Positions 17,555-27,191 are shown, numbered from the stretch's first letter. The stretch is 64,000 nt of DNA from Bacteroidales bacterium UBA7569 (GCA_002477945.1 DLLF01000018.1:1-64000); one strand, 5' to 3'. Notes: generated by a model not told the origin, from the sequence alone. Program-made: numbers and translations.

Positions 17555-17683
17555 AAGAACTAATTTAAGGTTAAGAAACTATTATATACATTGTACGACG
17601 AACCAGACCTTTGTCACGGAATACAGAGGAACCCAATCAAGGGACGGAAGACGCGTACGTTATTTTACAGACAGAATACAAGA

Positions 17684-17712
17684 AAAGGAGACGGATGCTC
17701 TCCGTCTCCTTT
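17684..17712 (-). terminator. Terminator of the rpsF-rpmE operon
   Basis: 12-bp stem AAAGGAGACGGA (17684-17695) with TCCGTCTCCTTT (17701-17712) and a 5-base loop, 36 bp past the rpmE stop on the minus strand. A T-rich run follows in both directions. Confidence 0.75.
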
Positions 17713-17747
17713 GCCTTTTTATACAGAGAGTCTGTAGTCAGATTCTC

Positions 17748-18002
17748 TTATTTATGTTTACGTGCGCCGTAGCGGGACATAAACTTATCAACACGTCCTG
17801 CGGTATCGACCAATTTGGACTTACCAGTATAGAACGGGTGAGAAGAACTGGAGATTTCCAACTTAACCAAAGGATAAGTTTCGCCATCGATTTCAATAGT
17901 ATCTTTTGTAGCCACTGTTGAACGACTGAAGAACTGCTCACCATTCGACATATCTTTGAAAACTACCACGCGGTAGTTATCGGGATGAATTCCTTGTTTC
18001 AT
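17748..18002 (-). CDS. rpmE2: Ribosomal protein bL31 type B
   Basis: An 84-aa large-subunit protein. The opening MKQGIHPDNYRVVVFKD, the HPFYTGKSKLVDTAGRVDKF block and the absence of the CxxC zinc motif identify the zinc-independent type B form. It lies 38 bp after rplI and may share the ribosomal operon transcript. Confidence 0.96.
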   Translation of the reverse strand: MKQGIHPDNYRVVVFKDMSNGEQFFSRSTVATKDTIEIDGETYPLVKLEISSSSHPFYTGKSKLVDTAGRVDKFMSRYGARKHK

Positions 18003-18040
18003 AATACCAAACTTTGTTGTGAAAGGTTTAACATCTTCTA

Positions 18041-18484
18041 TTACTCAGCAACTACGACAAAATGGATGTCAGCAGTCACGTCCTTGTGCAAATGAGCAAC
18101 GGCTGTATATTCGCCCAACTCTTTAACCGGCTCAGCCAGCGCAATGATTTTGCGATCAACAGTCATTCCTTGTGCAGCGAGTGCCTCAGCAAGTTGCAAC
18201 GGCGTTACGGCACCGAAGATTTTGCCACTTTCGCTTGCCTTTGCACCAATTGTAAGCGTAATGTTCTTCAATTGTTCAGCAAGAGCAATAGCATCGTTCT
18301 TCATCTTCTCAAGTTTATGAGCACGCTGGCGAAGGTTCTCTTCGCGCACTTTGCGTGCAGACTCGCTTGCAATGACAGCCAATTTATTAGGGATAAGGTA
18401 GTTGCGGCCATATCCGTCACGTACCTTTACGACGTCATCTTTGAAGCCAAGATTGGCAACGTTTTCAATAAGTATTACTTCCAT
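18041..18484 (-). CDS. rplI: Ribosomal protein bL9
   Basis: 147 aa; N-terminal RNA-binding block MEVILIENVANLGFKDDVV with VRDGYGRNYLIP, a long central helix, and a C-terminal domain. Normal length. Third gene of rpsF-rpsR-rplI, 12 bp after rpsR. Confidence 0.98.
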   Translation of the reverse strand: MEVILIENVANLGFKDDVVKVRDGYGRNYLIPNKLAVIASESARKVREENLRQRAHKLEKMKNDAIALAEQLKNITLTIGAKASESGKIFGAVTPLQLAEALAAQGMTVDRKIIALAEPVKELGEYTAVAHLHKDVTADIHFVVVAE

Positions 18485-18496
18485 TGTTGTTCCTCC

Positions 18497-18760
18497 TTAT
18501 TTCATCATGTCCGTTACATAGGGTAGCAATGCAAGATGTCTTGCTCTCTTAACAGCCTGAGCGACCTTCCGTTGATACTTGAGAGATGTACCCGTCAAGC
18601 GGCGAGGCAGGATTTTGCCTTGTTCGTTCAAGAACTTTTTGAGGAACTCAGGATCTTTGTAGTCGATGTATTTGATACCACTTTTCTTAAAGCGGCAATA
18701 CTTTTTCTTCTTCACGTCCTTTTGCTGAGGAGTAAGATAACGGATTTCTTGTTCTGCCAT
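18497..18760 (-). CDS. rpsR: Ribosomal protein bS18
   Basis: 87 aa; YIDYKDPEFLKKFLNEQGKI and the motif RLTGTSLKYQRKVAQAVKRAR (central residues 56-76) are the S18 core that pairs with S6 on 16S rRNA. It lies 3 bp after rpsF. Confidence 0.98.
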   Translation of the reverse strand: MAEQEIRYLTPQQKDVKKKKYCRFKKSGIKYIDYKDPEFLKKFLNEQGKILPRRLTGTSLKYQRKVAQAVKRARHLALLPYVTDMMK

Positions 18761-18763
18761 AGT

Positions 18764-19114
18764 TTAAGCCTCCTTATTACTTTTAAGATTAACATTGCGA
18801 CGTTTCTCTGCATATTCATAAGCGTACTTGTCGAGACGGAATGTGAGGAAGCGAATAACCCGCTCATCACGGCGGAACTCTGTCTCAAGCGTTGCGATAA
18901 CAGCAGGTTCAACATCAAATTGCAGCAGGGCATAGAATCCCGTTGTTTTGCCCATGATAGGATATGCGAGTTTTTTCAACCCCCATTCCTCGCGATTGAG
19001 GATCTCTGCTCCATTGTTCTTCAGCAAAGACTCAAACTTGTCAACCGCTTCCTTCATCTGTTGTTCAGACAAAACGGGAGTCAAGATGAAAGCGGCTTCG
19101 TAATGGTTTAACAT
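18764..19114 (-). CDS. rpsF: Ribosomal protein bS6
   Basis: 116 aa from the ATG at 19114: MLNHYEAAFILTPVLSE opens a standard S6 fold, with GLKKLAYPIMGKTTGFYALLQF in the middle. An open frame reaches 27 codons further upstream, but that part covers the leader and matches nothing in S6. First gene of the S6-S18-L9 operon. Confidence 0.97.
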   Translation of the reverse strand: MLNHYEAAFILTPVLSEQQMKEAVDKFESLLKNNGAEILNREEWGLKKLAYPIMGKTTGFYALLQFDVEPAVIATLETEFRRDERVIRFLTFRLDKYAYEYAEKRRNVNLKSNKEA

Positions 19115-19192
19115 AAATAAACAGTTGTTAGTTAGTAATTTATAAATCCGCAGGAACGCACGCGCCTCTACGCAAATGCGCCAAACGGACTG

Positions 19193-19223
19193 CAAAGGTA
19201 CGACTTATTTTTAACACTCACAA
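19193..19223 (-). promoter_or_regulatory. Promoter of the rpsF operon
   Basis: Minus-strand TTG (19223-19221) and TACCTTTG (19200-19193), 20 bp apart. The leader to rpsF is about 75 nt, long enough for S6/S18 autoregulation, but I cannot identify such a structure. Confidence 0.75.
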
Positions 19224-19309
19224 TAGAGAGGCTGAAATAAAGCATTGTAAACGAAGTTGGAACAGAGAAAATGATTGTCTATCCGGCACATAAAAACCAG
19301 CAAGAATCA

Positions 19310-19338
19310 TTGGATATTGAAAATATTTTGTATCTTTG
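19310..19338 (+). promoter_or_regulatory. Promoter of the pRiA4b-like gene and miaA
   Basis: TTG (19310-19312) and TATCTTTG (19331-19338), spacing 18 bp. The leader reaches the ATG at 19420. The gap 19115-19419 otherwise holds only this and the opposing rpsF promoter. Confidence 0.6.
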
Positions 19339-19419
19339 CACATTGCTTGGTTTCCTCTGCGCAAGAACAAAGCAAAGGGAACGAACAAGCAAAGAAACAC
19401 TACAAAATCTTTTCAGCAA

Positions 19420-19959
19420 ATGATTTACCGCATTACATTCCTTTCGGACGAAGTGGAAAACTTTAAGCGAGTTTATGAGATTGATTCTGAGGCTACTTTC
19501 CTCGATCTCCACAAAGCCATCTTAGCATCGGTGGGGTATCCAGACAACCAGATGACTTCATTTTTCTTGTGCAATGAACATTGGGAGAAAGAACAAGAGA
19601 TCACACTTGTAGAAATGGAGTCGAGTTACGAATATGACAATATGGTGATGGAGGATACAAAGATTGGCGACCTCCTTACTGATGCCCACCAGAAACTATT
19701 GTACGTGTTTGACCCGATGTTCGAGCGCAGTTTCTTCGGCGAATTGACTTCTATAAAAGCAGGAAGTCTGGACAAAGTTGTGTGTACAAAATCAGAGGGG
19801 AAGGCTCCGAAACAATTGAAGACAGAAGACAGCCAACTGACAGTTGCCAAAGACATTGATTTAGACGAAGACTTCTACGGCGATTCGCAATATGACAGCG
19901 ACGAGTTGGATTCCGAGGGATACGGGGATATGAACTTTGACGACAGCAGTTTATTTTAA
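19420..19959 (+). CDS. Plasmid pRiA4b ORF-3-like family protein
   Basis: 179 aa from MIYRITFLSDE. The family core (FLDLHKAILASVGY, DQMTSFF-like block, YVFD) covers about 1-115. An acidic tail (about 150-179) is rich in Asp, Glu, Tyr and Gly. Function is unknown; the domain is also found in mobile-element passenger proteins, but this copy sits in a conserved chromosomal spot directly before miaA in Bacteroidales. A frame upstream of the ATG is open for 28 codons but spans the promoter and leader. Confidence 0.85.
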   Translation: MIYRITFLSDEVENFKRVYEIDSEATFLDLHKAILASVGYPDNQMTSFFLCNEHWEKEQEITLVEMESSYEYDNMVMEDTKIGDLLTDAHQKLLYVFDPMFERSFFGELTSIKAGSLDKVVCTKSEGKAPKQLKTEDSQLTVAKDIDLDEDFYGDSQYDSDELDSEGYGDMNFDDSSLF

Positions 19960-19982
19960 TCTGCTTTTGCTGCTGCCAGTGC

Positions 19983-20885
19983 ATGGAGAAGACTCTCATC
20001 GTATTACTCGGAGCAACAGGAGTCGGCAAAACGGCTTTCAGTTTGCCGATGGCAGAGATTTTGGGAACCCCCATTATTTCGGCAGATTCCCGTCAAGTTT
20101 TTCGGGAGATCCCCATAGGGACTGCGGCTCCGACAGAAAAGGAGCAGAAACGAGTGAGGCATTACTTCGTAGGCACCAAGTCGGTTGCAGGAAATTATAA
20201 TGCAGGCGAATATGAAGCAGATGCCATAGGACTTATCAACAATCTGTTTCTCACCCATGACACATTACTTCTGACTGGGGGAAGTATGCTGTACATTGAT
20301 GCCGTCTGCAAGGGATTGGATGATATTCCTCATGTATCCGAGGAGACAAGGAGATCCGTGGGAGGCATACTACAAACGAAAGGATTAGGTTTTCTACAAG
20401 CAGAACTGCAGCGGTTAGATCCTGCCTATTACCAACAGGCAGACTTGCAAAACCCTCAAAGAGTGGCACATGCAATAGAGGTCTGTTTGGAATCAGGAAA
20501 ACCTTATTCCTCATTTCGCAAAGGCTTTACGCATCATCAGGAGGAAAGACCATTCCGCATACTGAAAGCAGGGCTGCAGCGAGACAGAGAAAAACTTTAC
20601 CAACGCATCAACCAAAGGGTTGACAACATGTTGGAACAAGGTTTGCTGAAAGAAGCGGAAAGAGTATATCCATGGCGGCACAAAAACAGTTTGAACACGG
20701 TTGGTTACAAGGAACTTTTCCGATACTTCGACGGGGATATGCTCTTGGATGAGACAATAAACTTAATCAAGCAAAATTCGAGGCACTACGCCAAGCGACA
20801 AATGACATGGTTCCGGCGCGACAAAGACATACATTGGTTTAATGCAGAAACGACTCAACCAGAAGATATCATATCACTACTATAA
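19983..20885 (+). CDS. miaA: tRNA dimethylallyltransferase
   Basis: 300 aa; adds the dimethylallyl group to A37 of tRNAs that read UNN codons. P-loop GATGVGKT at 10-17, then SADSRQVFREIPIGTAAPT, TGGSMLY and the C-terminal NTVGYKELFRYFDG and KQNSRHYAKRQMTWFRR blocks are all typical. 23 bp after the pRiA4b-like gene; a PKD lipoprotein gene follows after 17 bp. Confidence 0.97.
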   Translation: MEKTLIVLLGATGVGKTAFSLPMAEILGTPIISADSRQVFREIPIGTAAPTEKEQKRVRHYFVGTKSVAGNYNAGEYEADAIGLINNLFLTHDTLLLTGGSMLYIDAVCKGLDDIPHVSEETRRSVGGILQTKGLGFLQAELQRLDPAYYQQADLQNPQRVAHAIEVCLESGKPYSSFRKGFTHHQEERPFRILKAGLQRDREKLYQRINQRVDNMLEQGLLKEAERVYPWRHKNSLNTVGYKELFRYFDGDMLLDETINLIKQNSRHYAKRQMTWFRRDKDIHWFNAETTQPEDIISLL

Positions 20886-20902
20886 CGACAAAGAAAAACC
20901 AC

Positions 20903-22282
20903 ATGAAACGACAGAGTTATTATGGATTGGTGTTTGCAATTGCTTTTCTCATTTGCAGTTGCAACAACAAGGAAGTAAACTTTTCATATAGTCCCGCCTC
21001 ACCACGAGCAGGGCAGAAAGTGACATTCAGCAACCTCACAGAAGAGGGTGAGACTTGGGCTTGGAACTTTGGAGACGGCAGTCAGTCCACGCTCAAGAAC
21101 CCCACAAAGACATACAAAAAACCAGGGACATATATCATAACACTCACCGCTGACAGCAGTAAGCACAGGATGTGTTCCAAAGAGATTACCGTTTTCGACA
21201 CCATTCCGACCTTTTCCCTTTCCACCGACAGCATTGTCTATCGGGAAGAGGTGGAACTCAAGGCAGTCGTCTATAATCCTTACAATAAGAGTGTCTCCTA
21301 TAAATGGAACCTTCCCGAATGTGCCGTACTGACAAAAGGTATCACCTCTGATGAAAGCATAAGGATCTATTTCAGCAAAAAGGACACCACTGTGCAAGTG
21401 GAACTGACAGTGACATTGGATCAAAAAGACTTCGACATAAAGAGATCTTTGTACATTCACAACGGAACGGCTATATCCTTGCTTATGGTCACCGACAATG
21501 GGTTGTTAAGGCAGAGAATATTTGCCAATGGGGCAGAAACGCCCACCCTGTTACCTATAGATGCCGACAAAACAGCAAGTGTAGGAACATTGATTATTCA
21601 TCAAGACTGGCTTTATCTCCTTCAATCCAAGGATGATACGGAGAGTGCTATCTACAAATGGAACTTACAAACACAACAGATGAAGACACTTGTCAAGAAC
21701 AGCAGTGCTACCACCGGTAATGGGTTCTATGCGGGATGCATTGACAAACAATATCTGTATTGGGGAAGCCTCAGTACTCTTCACCGTATCTCTCTTTCCG
21801 AAGAAGATGCCCTCTTAAATGCACCTACCGACTATCAAATTGCCCAAGTATCAGATATTCCATCCATGGAAGAAGGCACAAGCACGGGTATCGGAATCAT
21901 AGGAAGCACCTTGTTTTGGTCCACCGGCAAAGGAATCTATCACTTCGACAGCAATAGAATGCTCTTGGCAACACTATTGGCAGAAAAAGACATTCAGCAT
22001 TTCACTATAGACATTGTAGCACGCAAGATTTATGCTGTTACAGAGAATACACTCTTTGTGTGCAATCTTGATGGCGGCTATCTTCGTGAATTGTCCCGAG
22101 ATGCCACAGGTGCTCTTACTGTCAACTACGCCACCAATCGCTTATATTACACGACATCCAAGGGAGTGGCGTACTTGCCTTTAGTACAGACGCAAAACAA
22201 TCAAACAATAGCCGAGCCTGCTATGCTGAATGACATAACCGATGTTTCCGCATTGGTTATTGACGATGTGAAACGACAATAA
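20903..22282 (+). CDS. Lipoprotein with PKD domain and beta-propeller-like repeats
   Basis: 459 aa. The lipoprotein signal ends at LICSC (Cys20). A PKD domain at about 27-98 contains WNFGDGSQST and KPGTYIITLT. The rest (about 190-455) has repeating strand patterns, each pairing a readout phrase with an aromatic (LYLLQSK, YLYWGSLSTL, LFWSTGKGIY, KIYAVTENTLFVCNLDGG), like YWTD/NHL-type propellers. Probably a surface or periplasmic binding protein of unknown ligand. It lies between miaA and glycogen synthase, 16 bp before the latter, and may be co-transcribed with it. Confidence 0.8.
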   Translation: MKRQSYYGLVFAIAFLICSCNNKEVNFSYSPASPRAGQKVTFSNLTEEGETWAWNFGDGSQSTLKNPTKTYKKPGTYIITLTADSSKHRMCSKEITVFDTIPTFSLSTDSIVYREEVELKAVVYNPYNKSVSYKWNLPECAVLTKGITSDESIRIYFSKKDTTVQVELTVTLDQKDFDIKRSLYIHNGTAISLLMVTDNGLLRQRIFANGAETPTLLPIDADKTASVGTLIIHQDWLYLLQSKDDTESAIYKWNLQTQQMKTLVKNSSATTGNGFYAGCIDKQYLYWGSLSTLHRISLSEEDALLNAPTDYQIAQVSDIPSMEEGTSTGIGIIGSTLFWSTGKGIYHFDSNRMLLATLLAEKDIQHFTIDIVARKIYAVTENTLFVCNLDGGYLRELSRDATGALTVNYATNRLYYTTSKGVAYLPLVQTQNNQTIAEPAMLNDITDVSALVIDDVKRQ

Positions 22283-22298
22283 ACCACATATCAAACAA

Positions 22299-23903
22299 AT
22301 GAAAACACCAGAATATATATTTGAAACAAGTTGGGAAGTATGCAACCACGTAGGGGGTATTTACACCGTCCTTTCCACAAGGGCTGCGTCCATGCAGGAA
22401 TACTATAATGATAGAGTAATTTTTATAGGTCCCGAAGTATGGCATGAGAATGTATGTCCATATTTCAAAGAAGTAAAATCATTGTTGGCAGATTGGAAGA
22501 AAGAAGCACTCAAAGAGGGATTGCACGTGCGTATCGGACGCTGGGACATACCGGGTAAACCCATCGCCATACTTGTTGACCACAACGATTTCTGGGAACA
22601 GAAAAATGCTATCTATGGACATTTCTGGGACTTGTATGGAGTCAACTCGCTACCTGCTTATGGCGACTATGATGAATCTTCGCTCTTCGGGTACGCTGCA
22701 GGAAAAGTAATGGAGAGTCTCTATAATTTCCTTCATCTCGAAAACTCTCCTGTAGTAGCGCATTTCAATGAATGGATGACGAGTTTCGGGTTGTTCTATA
22801 TCCGGGAAAAATTACCCCAAGTAGGCACTCTGTTTACAACACACGCCACATCTATCGGGCGTTCCATTGCCGGAAACAACAAACCGCTCTACGACTATTT
22901 CACGGGTTATCACGGAGACCAGATGGCGGAGGAACTGAATATGGTGGCAAAACATTCTGCAGAGAAACAGGCTGCCATGTTTGCGGATTGCTTCACCACG
23001 GTCAGTCAGATCACCAACAAAGAGTGCCAGCAACTCCTTGACAAACCTGCAGACATCGTTACGCCGAATGGATTTGAAAGCGAATTTGTTCCTAAAACAA
23101 CTACACTCTACACCCGCAAACGGAAAGCGGCGCGAGCACGCTTGACAAAAGTGGCAGAGAAGGTTTTGGGTTACTCCCTTCCCGAAGACGCTCAATTCAT
23201 TTGTACAAGCGGACGCTACGAATGGAAGAATAAAGGTATTGATGTCTATCTGCACGCCCTCAATCAATTAAAAGGACACATGGACAATGACAAAACTGTT
23301 GTTGCCTTCCTCTTCATACCGGCATGGCAAAAAGGAGCACAAGATCCGGAGCACAGGACCGACAGGCTCACAACGCATGAATTATACAACCCGCAAGGCG
23401 ATCCTATCATGCACACCCTGCAGTATCTCAACATACAAAACAGGCAGGAAGATGTCTTGAAAGTCATCTTTGTCCCATCCTATCTTAACGGGGATGACGG
23501 CGTATTCCAAATGTCATACTACGACCTGCTCATAGGGATGGACCTCACAGCCTTCCCCTCCTACTACGAGCCTTGGGGATATACCCCTCTTGAGAGTGTT
23601 GCTTGCCATATACCGACAATAACCACCGATCTCGCAGGATTTGGCAGATGGGCTAAGAAATACTCGGAACGAATCGAAAATGGTGTAGAGGTGATTCACC
23701 GCACCGACTCCAATTGGAGAGAGGTAGTGGGGGCTGTCGCTGGTGCAATGCATCGTTTTTTGTCAGCGGATCCTAAAGAGCAGAATACAGCTCGTCTTGC
23801 TGCCGCCAAAATAGCAGCAAAAGCATCATGGTCAAAGTTTTTCTGTTACTATCAGCAAGCCTACGATATCGCACTCTCCAAAGCAGCGCAACGAAACAAA
23901 TAA
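22299..23903 (+). CDS. Glycogen synthase (GT3-like)
   Basis: 534 aa. The N-terminal ETSWEVCNHVGGIYTVLSTRA and the later FTTHATSIGRSIAG, TVSQITNKE and TPNGFESEFVP blocks match the eukaryote-like GT3 glycogen synthases found in Bacteroidetes. The C-terminal YYEPWGYTPLESVACHIPTITTD is the GT-B donor-site region. It extends alpha-1,4-glucan from a nucleotide-sugar donor. The alpha-glucan phosphorylase nearby on the other strand completes a store-and-release pair. Confidence 0.93.
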   Translation: MKTPEYIFETSWEVCNHVGGIYTVLSTRAASMQEYYNDRVIFIGPEVWHENVCPYFKEVKSLLADWKKEALKEGLHVRIGRWDIPGKPIAILVDHNDFWEQKNAIYGHFWDLYGVNSLPAYGDYDESSLFGYAAGKVMESLYNFLHLENSPVVAHFNEWMTSFGLFYIREKLPQVGTLFTTHATSIGRSIAGNNKPLYDYFTGYHGDQMAEELNMVAKHSAEKQAAMFADCFTTVSQITNKECQQLLDKPADIVTPNGFESEFVPKTTTLYTRKRKAARARLTKVAEKVLGYSLPEDAQFICTSGRYEWKNKGIDVYLHALNQLKGHMDNDKTVVAFLFIPAWQKGAQDPEHRTDRLTTHELYNPQGDPIMHTLQYLNIQNRQEDVLKVIFVPSYLNGDDGVFQMSYYDLLIGMDLTAFPSYYEPWGYTPLESVACHIPTITTDLAGFGRWAKKYSERIENGVEVIHRTDSNWREVVGAVAGAMHRFLSADPKEQNTARLAAAKIAAKASWSKFFCYYQQAYDIALSKAAQRNK

Positions 23904-23925
23904 GTTCCCTGCCCACTATAGACCG

Positions 23926-23969
23926 ACAGCAGAAACAAATCATCTTATAGGAGATATTGTTTCTGCTGT
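23926..23969. terminator. Terminator between glycogen synthase and LMW-PTP
   Basis: 13-bp stem ACAGCAGAAACAA (23926-23938) with TTGTTTCTGCTGT (23957-23969). It lies 22 bp past the synthase stop. The right arm is inside the LMW-PTP coding end, so the hairpin can serve both convergent genes. Confidence 0.75.
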
Positions 23970-24460
23970 TTCACGTTTAAGCCGCTCTTGCCCTGATTCT
24001 CTTTTGGTATATACTTCCTTACTATGGAAGAACAGGCTTCATAAATATCCTGATACGCACGCTCAAAATCTCCCGTGTACCATGGGTCTGCCACATCACG
24101 CGACCCCTCATCTGTTTCCTGCATCAGCAAACGTACTTTGTCATTCGTATCTTCACCCGTCAGACGAAGCAGATTGCGCAGATTCATCCTGTCCATCACA
24201 TATATCACATCGTAGTATGGATAGTCATTTTTGGTCACCTGTCTTGCAGCGTGATTTCCGAAAGGGATTCCTTTTTCCCTCAGTTTCTGCTTCGCAGCAG
24301 GATACATGTCATTTCCTGTCTCCTCCCTGCTGGTAGCCGCCGAAGAAATGACAAATTCATCACTGAGCCCTGCCCTGTCGGCAAGATGTTTCATCACATA
24401 TTCAGCCATCGGGCTCCGGCAAATGTTACCATGGCATACAAACAATATCTTATGTTTCAT
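23945..24460 (-). CDS. Low-molecular-weight protein-tyrosine phosphatase
   Basis: 171 aa. The P-loop VCHGNICRSP holds the CX5R motif, with C9 as nucleophile and R15. The general acid is D125 in DVADPWYTGDF. The family is normally about 150-155 aa; the extra C-terminal tail (KENQGKSGLNVKQQKQYLL) is polar, and its last codons form one arm of the terminator hairpin. Relatives act on bacterial tyrosine kinases for exopolysaccharide or on arsenate; nothing nearby settles this. It lies 91 bp downstream of the phosphorylase on the same strand, beyond a terminator. Confidence 0.92.
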   Translation of the reverse strand: MKHKILFVCHGNICRSPMAEYVMKHLADRAGLSDEFVISSAATSREETGNDMYPAAKQKLREKGIPFGNHAARQVTKNDYPYYDVIYVMDRMNLRNLLRLTGEDTNDKVRLLMQETDEGSRDVADPWYTGDFERAYQDIYEACSSIVRKYIPKENQGKSGLNVKQQKQYLL

Positions 24461-24480
24461 ACGTTCACTATCTATAACAA

Positions 24481-24515
24481 AAGCAGGAACACCCCCTGAG
24501 GATACTCCTGCTTTC
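24481..24515 (-). terminator. Terminator of the glucan phosphorylase gene
   Basis: 9-bp stem AAAGCAGGA (24481-24489) with TCCTGCTTT (24507-24515). On the minus strand it is followed by TTGTTAT, between the phosphorylase stop and the LMW-PTP start. Confidence 0.7.
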
Positions 24516-24551
24516 TTTCTGTCATCCTGTTTCCGGAATCCTCAACTTGCG

Positions 24552-27113
24552 TTAAATCCAACGCACGTAGCAGAAATCCTGACGGTGAGGCAAATCTTCG
24601 TTCTTCGGGAACATACGGAAAGCAAATTTCAGCGCACCGGCATAATCCAACTGATAATCGGTCTCGAAATACATCTTCGACCCCTCCGTACGGACAAGTT
24701 TCAGTTCCTGAACCTCATAGAGTTTGTCTTCATTCTGTGAATTCGTACGTACCGCAACAAGTTCCACTCCTATACCGCGGTCGTTCAAACCCTTTGTATC
24801 CACTGTAACTGCCAGGTGGTAAACCTCTCCCACTTGAGGATTCTGGGTTAATTGTTCCGGAATCACAACCTCTGGCACTTCTATCTCATCCCAGTGTGAA
24901 GCCATATTCTCTTTCCATGCGGTTATCTCCTTCGCTTTCTCGTAGCCGTTTGCACAGAGCCATGCATGACGTTTGGCCTGCTTGTTATAGAACTTCCGGA
25001 AATAGTCGTCCATCATACGTTTCGTGGTGAAACGGGGAGTAATCTGGGTAACCGAATTCTTGATGGTCTGAATCCAGTCGGGAGAATAGCCTTTCTCATT
25101 CTTGGCATAATACATCGGAATGATTTCGCTCTCAAGCATTTGATAAATCGTGGCGGCATCCAATTGGTCTTGGTGAGCCTGGTTTTCATAAGTGCGTTTG
25201 TCTGTCAGAGCCCAGCCTGCACCTTTCACATATCCTTCCAGCCACCAGCCGTCCAATACCGAGAAATTCAGTACACCGTTCATTTGGGCTTTCTCGCCGG
25301 ATGTACCCGATGCCTCTAACGGACGGGTAGGAGTATTCAACCATATATCCACGCCCGAAATCAAACGTTTCGCCAAACGCATATCATAGTTCTCAAGGAA
25401 TACGATCTTTCCAAGGAACTGCGGCATACGGGAAATCTCAATGATACGTTTGATCAAAGCCTGACCGCCACCGTCTGCAGGGTGCGCCTTGCCCGTAAAG
25501 AGGAATTGGACAGGGCGTTGCGGGTTGTTCACCAAACGCTCCAGACGTTCCAAGTCCGTAAACAGCAGATGGGCGCGTTTGTAAGTGGCAAAACGGCGTC
25601 CGAAACCTATAATCAGGTTGTCCGCATTCATTTCTTCCAACACACGTACTATGCGGCTCGGATCTCCCTGGTTCTTCATCCATGTGCTGCGGAACTGATC
25701 GCGGATATAGTCTATCAATTTCCTCTTCAGCGACATGCGGGTGTTCCAAATCACCTCATCCGACAGGCTGTTGAAAGGTGCCCACATCGCCAGATTTGAC
25801 TGATCCTTATACCACCCATTCGGGAACGTTGCCTTGTAAACCGATTTCCACTCCGACGCTGTCCACGTAGGCATATGCACACCGTTGGTCACATAATCTA
25901 CGTGCAACTCTTCCGGAAAATAACCGGGCCAAATGGGAGCAAACATCTTCTGCGATACTTTGCCATGCAACCAACTTACGCCGTTCACTTCCTGCGAAGC
26001 ATTGCAAGCAAAAACAGACATCGAGAATTTCTCATTCGTACCGGGATGCTCCCTGCCCAAATCAATAAATTGTCCCCACTCCAAACCCAATTTTGCAGGA
26101 TACTCACTCATATACTTGTAGAACAATCCCTCTTCAAAAGAATCGTGTCCGGCAGGAACCGGCGTATGGCACGTGTAAAGGGACGAAGAACGGACCACCT
26201 CCATCGCCTGGTTGAACGTCAGACCTTCCTCTTGAACCAAATCAACTAAACGCTGAACGTTGATGAAAGCAGCATGTCCCTCGTTGCAGTGATAAACATC
26301 TTTCTTTATACCCAACTTTTTCAATGCCAACATACCCCCTATTCCGAGCATAATCTCTTGTTTGATACGGTTTTCCCAATCGCCGCCGTAAAGCAGGTGG
26401 GTAATGGAACGGTCATATTCCGAGTTCATGTCATTGTCCGTATCCAGCAAATACAGATTGATTCGGCCTACTGCCACTTTCCACAGGTAGGCGTTCACCG
26501 TACGACCGGGATAAGGAACCTCTATCACCATCGGAGAACCGTCCGCGTTTTTCACTTGCTTCAGGGGAAGATTGGCAAAATTCTGAGCCTCATAGTTCGC
26601 TATCTGCTGTCCCTCAGGCGAAAGAGTCTGAGTGAAATAACCGTATCGGTACAGAAAACCTACCGCTGTCATATCCACATTGCAGTCCGAAGCCTCTTTC
26701 AGATAATCGCCCGCCAAAATCCCCAAACCGCCGGAATAGATCTTCAGTACGTGCGACAAACCGTATTCCATCGAGAAATAGGCTATGCTCGGTTTCTTTT
26801 CGTCCCGCTTCTCGTCCATATAGGAACGGAACTCCGCGTAGGTATGATCCAACTGAGCCATAAATTGCTCGTCCTTGCCAAGTTCCAACAGACGCTCGTA
26901 AGAAATCCTGTTTAGCAGTACGATAGGGTTCGACTGAGCCTGATGCCACACATCGTTGTCTATATTACGGAAGATATTCTTCGCATCCGAATTCCATACC
27001 CACCATAAATTATAGGCTATCTCTTCTAATTTCTTGAGATTCTCAGGTAAATTGGCATGAACATTTATCTCTTTCCATGCAGGTTGGTTAACTTTGCTTA
27101 CTTGAATTTTCAT
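24552..27113 (-). CDS. glgP: Alpha-glucan phosphorylase (GT35, DUF3417 type)
   Basis: 853 aa; releases glucose-1-phosphate from glycogen. An N-terminal DUF3417 region (about 10-120, LKKLEEIAYNLWWVWN) precedes the catalytic GT35 domain, as in the Thermus/Bacteroidetes phosphorylase branch. Motifs include YSGGLGILAGD, HCNEGHAAF and the PLP-lysine region EASGTSGEKAQMNG, encoded near 25.3 kb. The C-terminus carries a further beta-rich stretch. The GT3 synthase is on the opposite strand. Confidence 0.94.
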   Translation of the reverse strand: MKIQVSKVNQPAWKEINVHANLPENLKKLEEIAYNLWWVWNSDAKNIFRNIDNDVWHQAQSNPIVLLNRISYERLLELGKDEQFMAQLDHTYAEFRSYMDEKRDEKKPSIAYFSMEYGLSHVLKIYSGGLGILAGDYLKEASDCNVDMTAVGFLYRYGYFTQTLSPEGQQIANYEAQNFANLPLKQVKNADGSPMVIEVPYPGRTVNAYLWKVAVGRINLYLLDTDNDMNSEYDRSITHLLYGGDWENRIKQEIMLGIGGMLALKKLGIKKDVYHCNEGHAAFINVQRLVDLVQEEGLTFNQAMEVVRSSSLYTCHTPVPAGHDSFEEGLFYKYMSEYPAKLGLEWGQFIDLGREHPGTNEKFSMSVFACNASQEVNGVSWLHGKVSQKMFAPIWPGYFPEELHVDYVTNGVHMPTWTASEWKSVYKATFPNGWYKDQSNLAMWAPFNSLSDEVIWNTRMSLKRKLIDYIRDQFRSTWMKNQGDPSRIVRVLEEMNADNLIIGFGRRFATYKRAHLLFTDLERLERLVNNPQRPVQFLFTGKAHPADGGGQALIKRIIEISRMPQFLGKIVFLENYDMRLAKRLISGVDIWLNTPTRPLEASGTSGEKAQMNGVLNFSVLDGWWLEGYVKGAGWALTDKRTYENQAHQDQLDAATIYQMLESEIIPMYYAKNEKGYSPDWIQTIKNSVTQITPRFTTKRMMDDYFRKFYNKQAKRHAWLCANGYEKAKEITAWKENMASHWDEIEVPEVVIPEQLTQNPQVGEVYHLAVTVDTKGLNDRGIGVELVAVRTNSQNEDKLYEVQELKLVRTEGSKMYFETDYQLDYAGALKFAFRMFPKNEDLPHRQDFCYVRWI

Positions 27114-27191
27114 TATCTGATTCTGAATTGGTTATTCCTTAATTACTCGTTTTTATTGACATCATGCAACCGTAGCCGCACAAAACGGGTG

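Noticed and set aside
23945..27113. An LMW-PTP/tyrosine-kinase capsule cluster
   Set aside because: No tyrosine kinase, Wza or glycosyltransferase cluster is nearby; the flanking genes are for glycogen.
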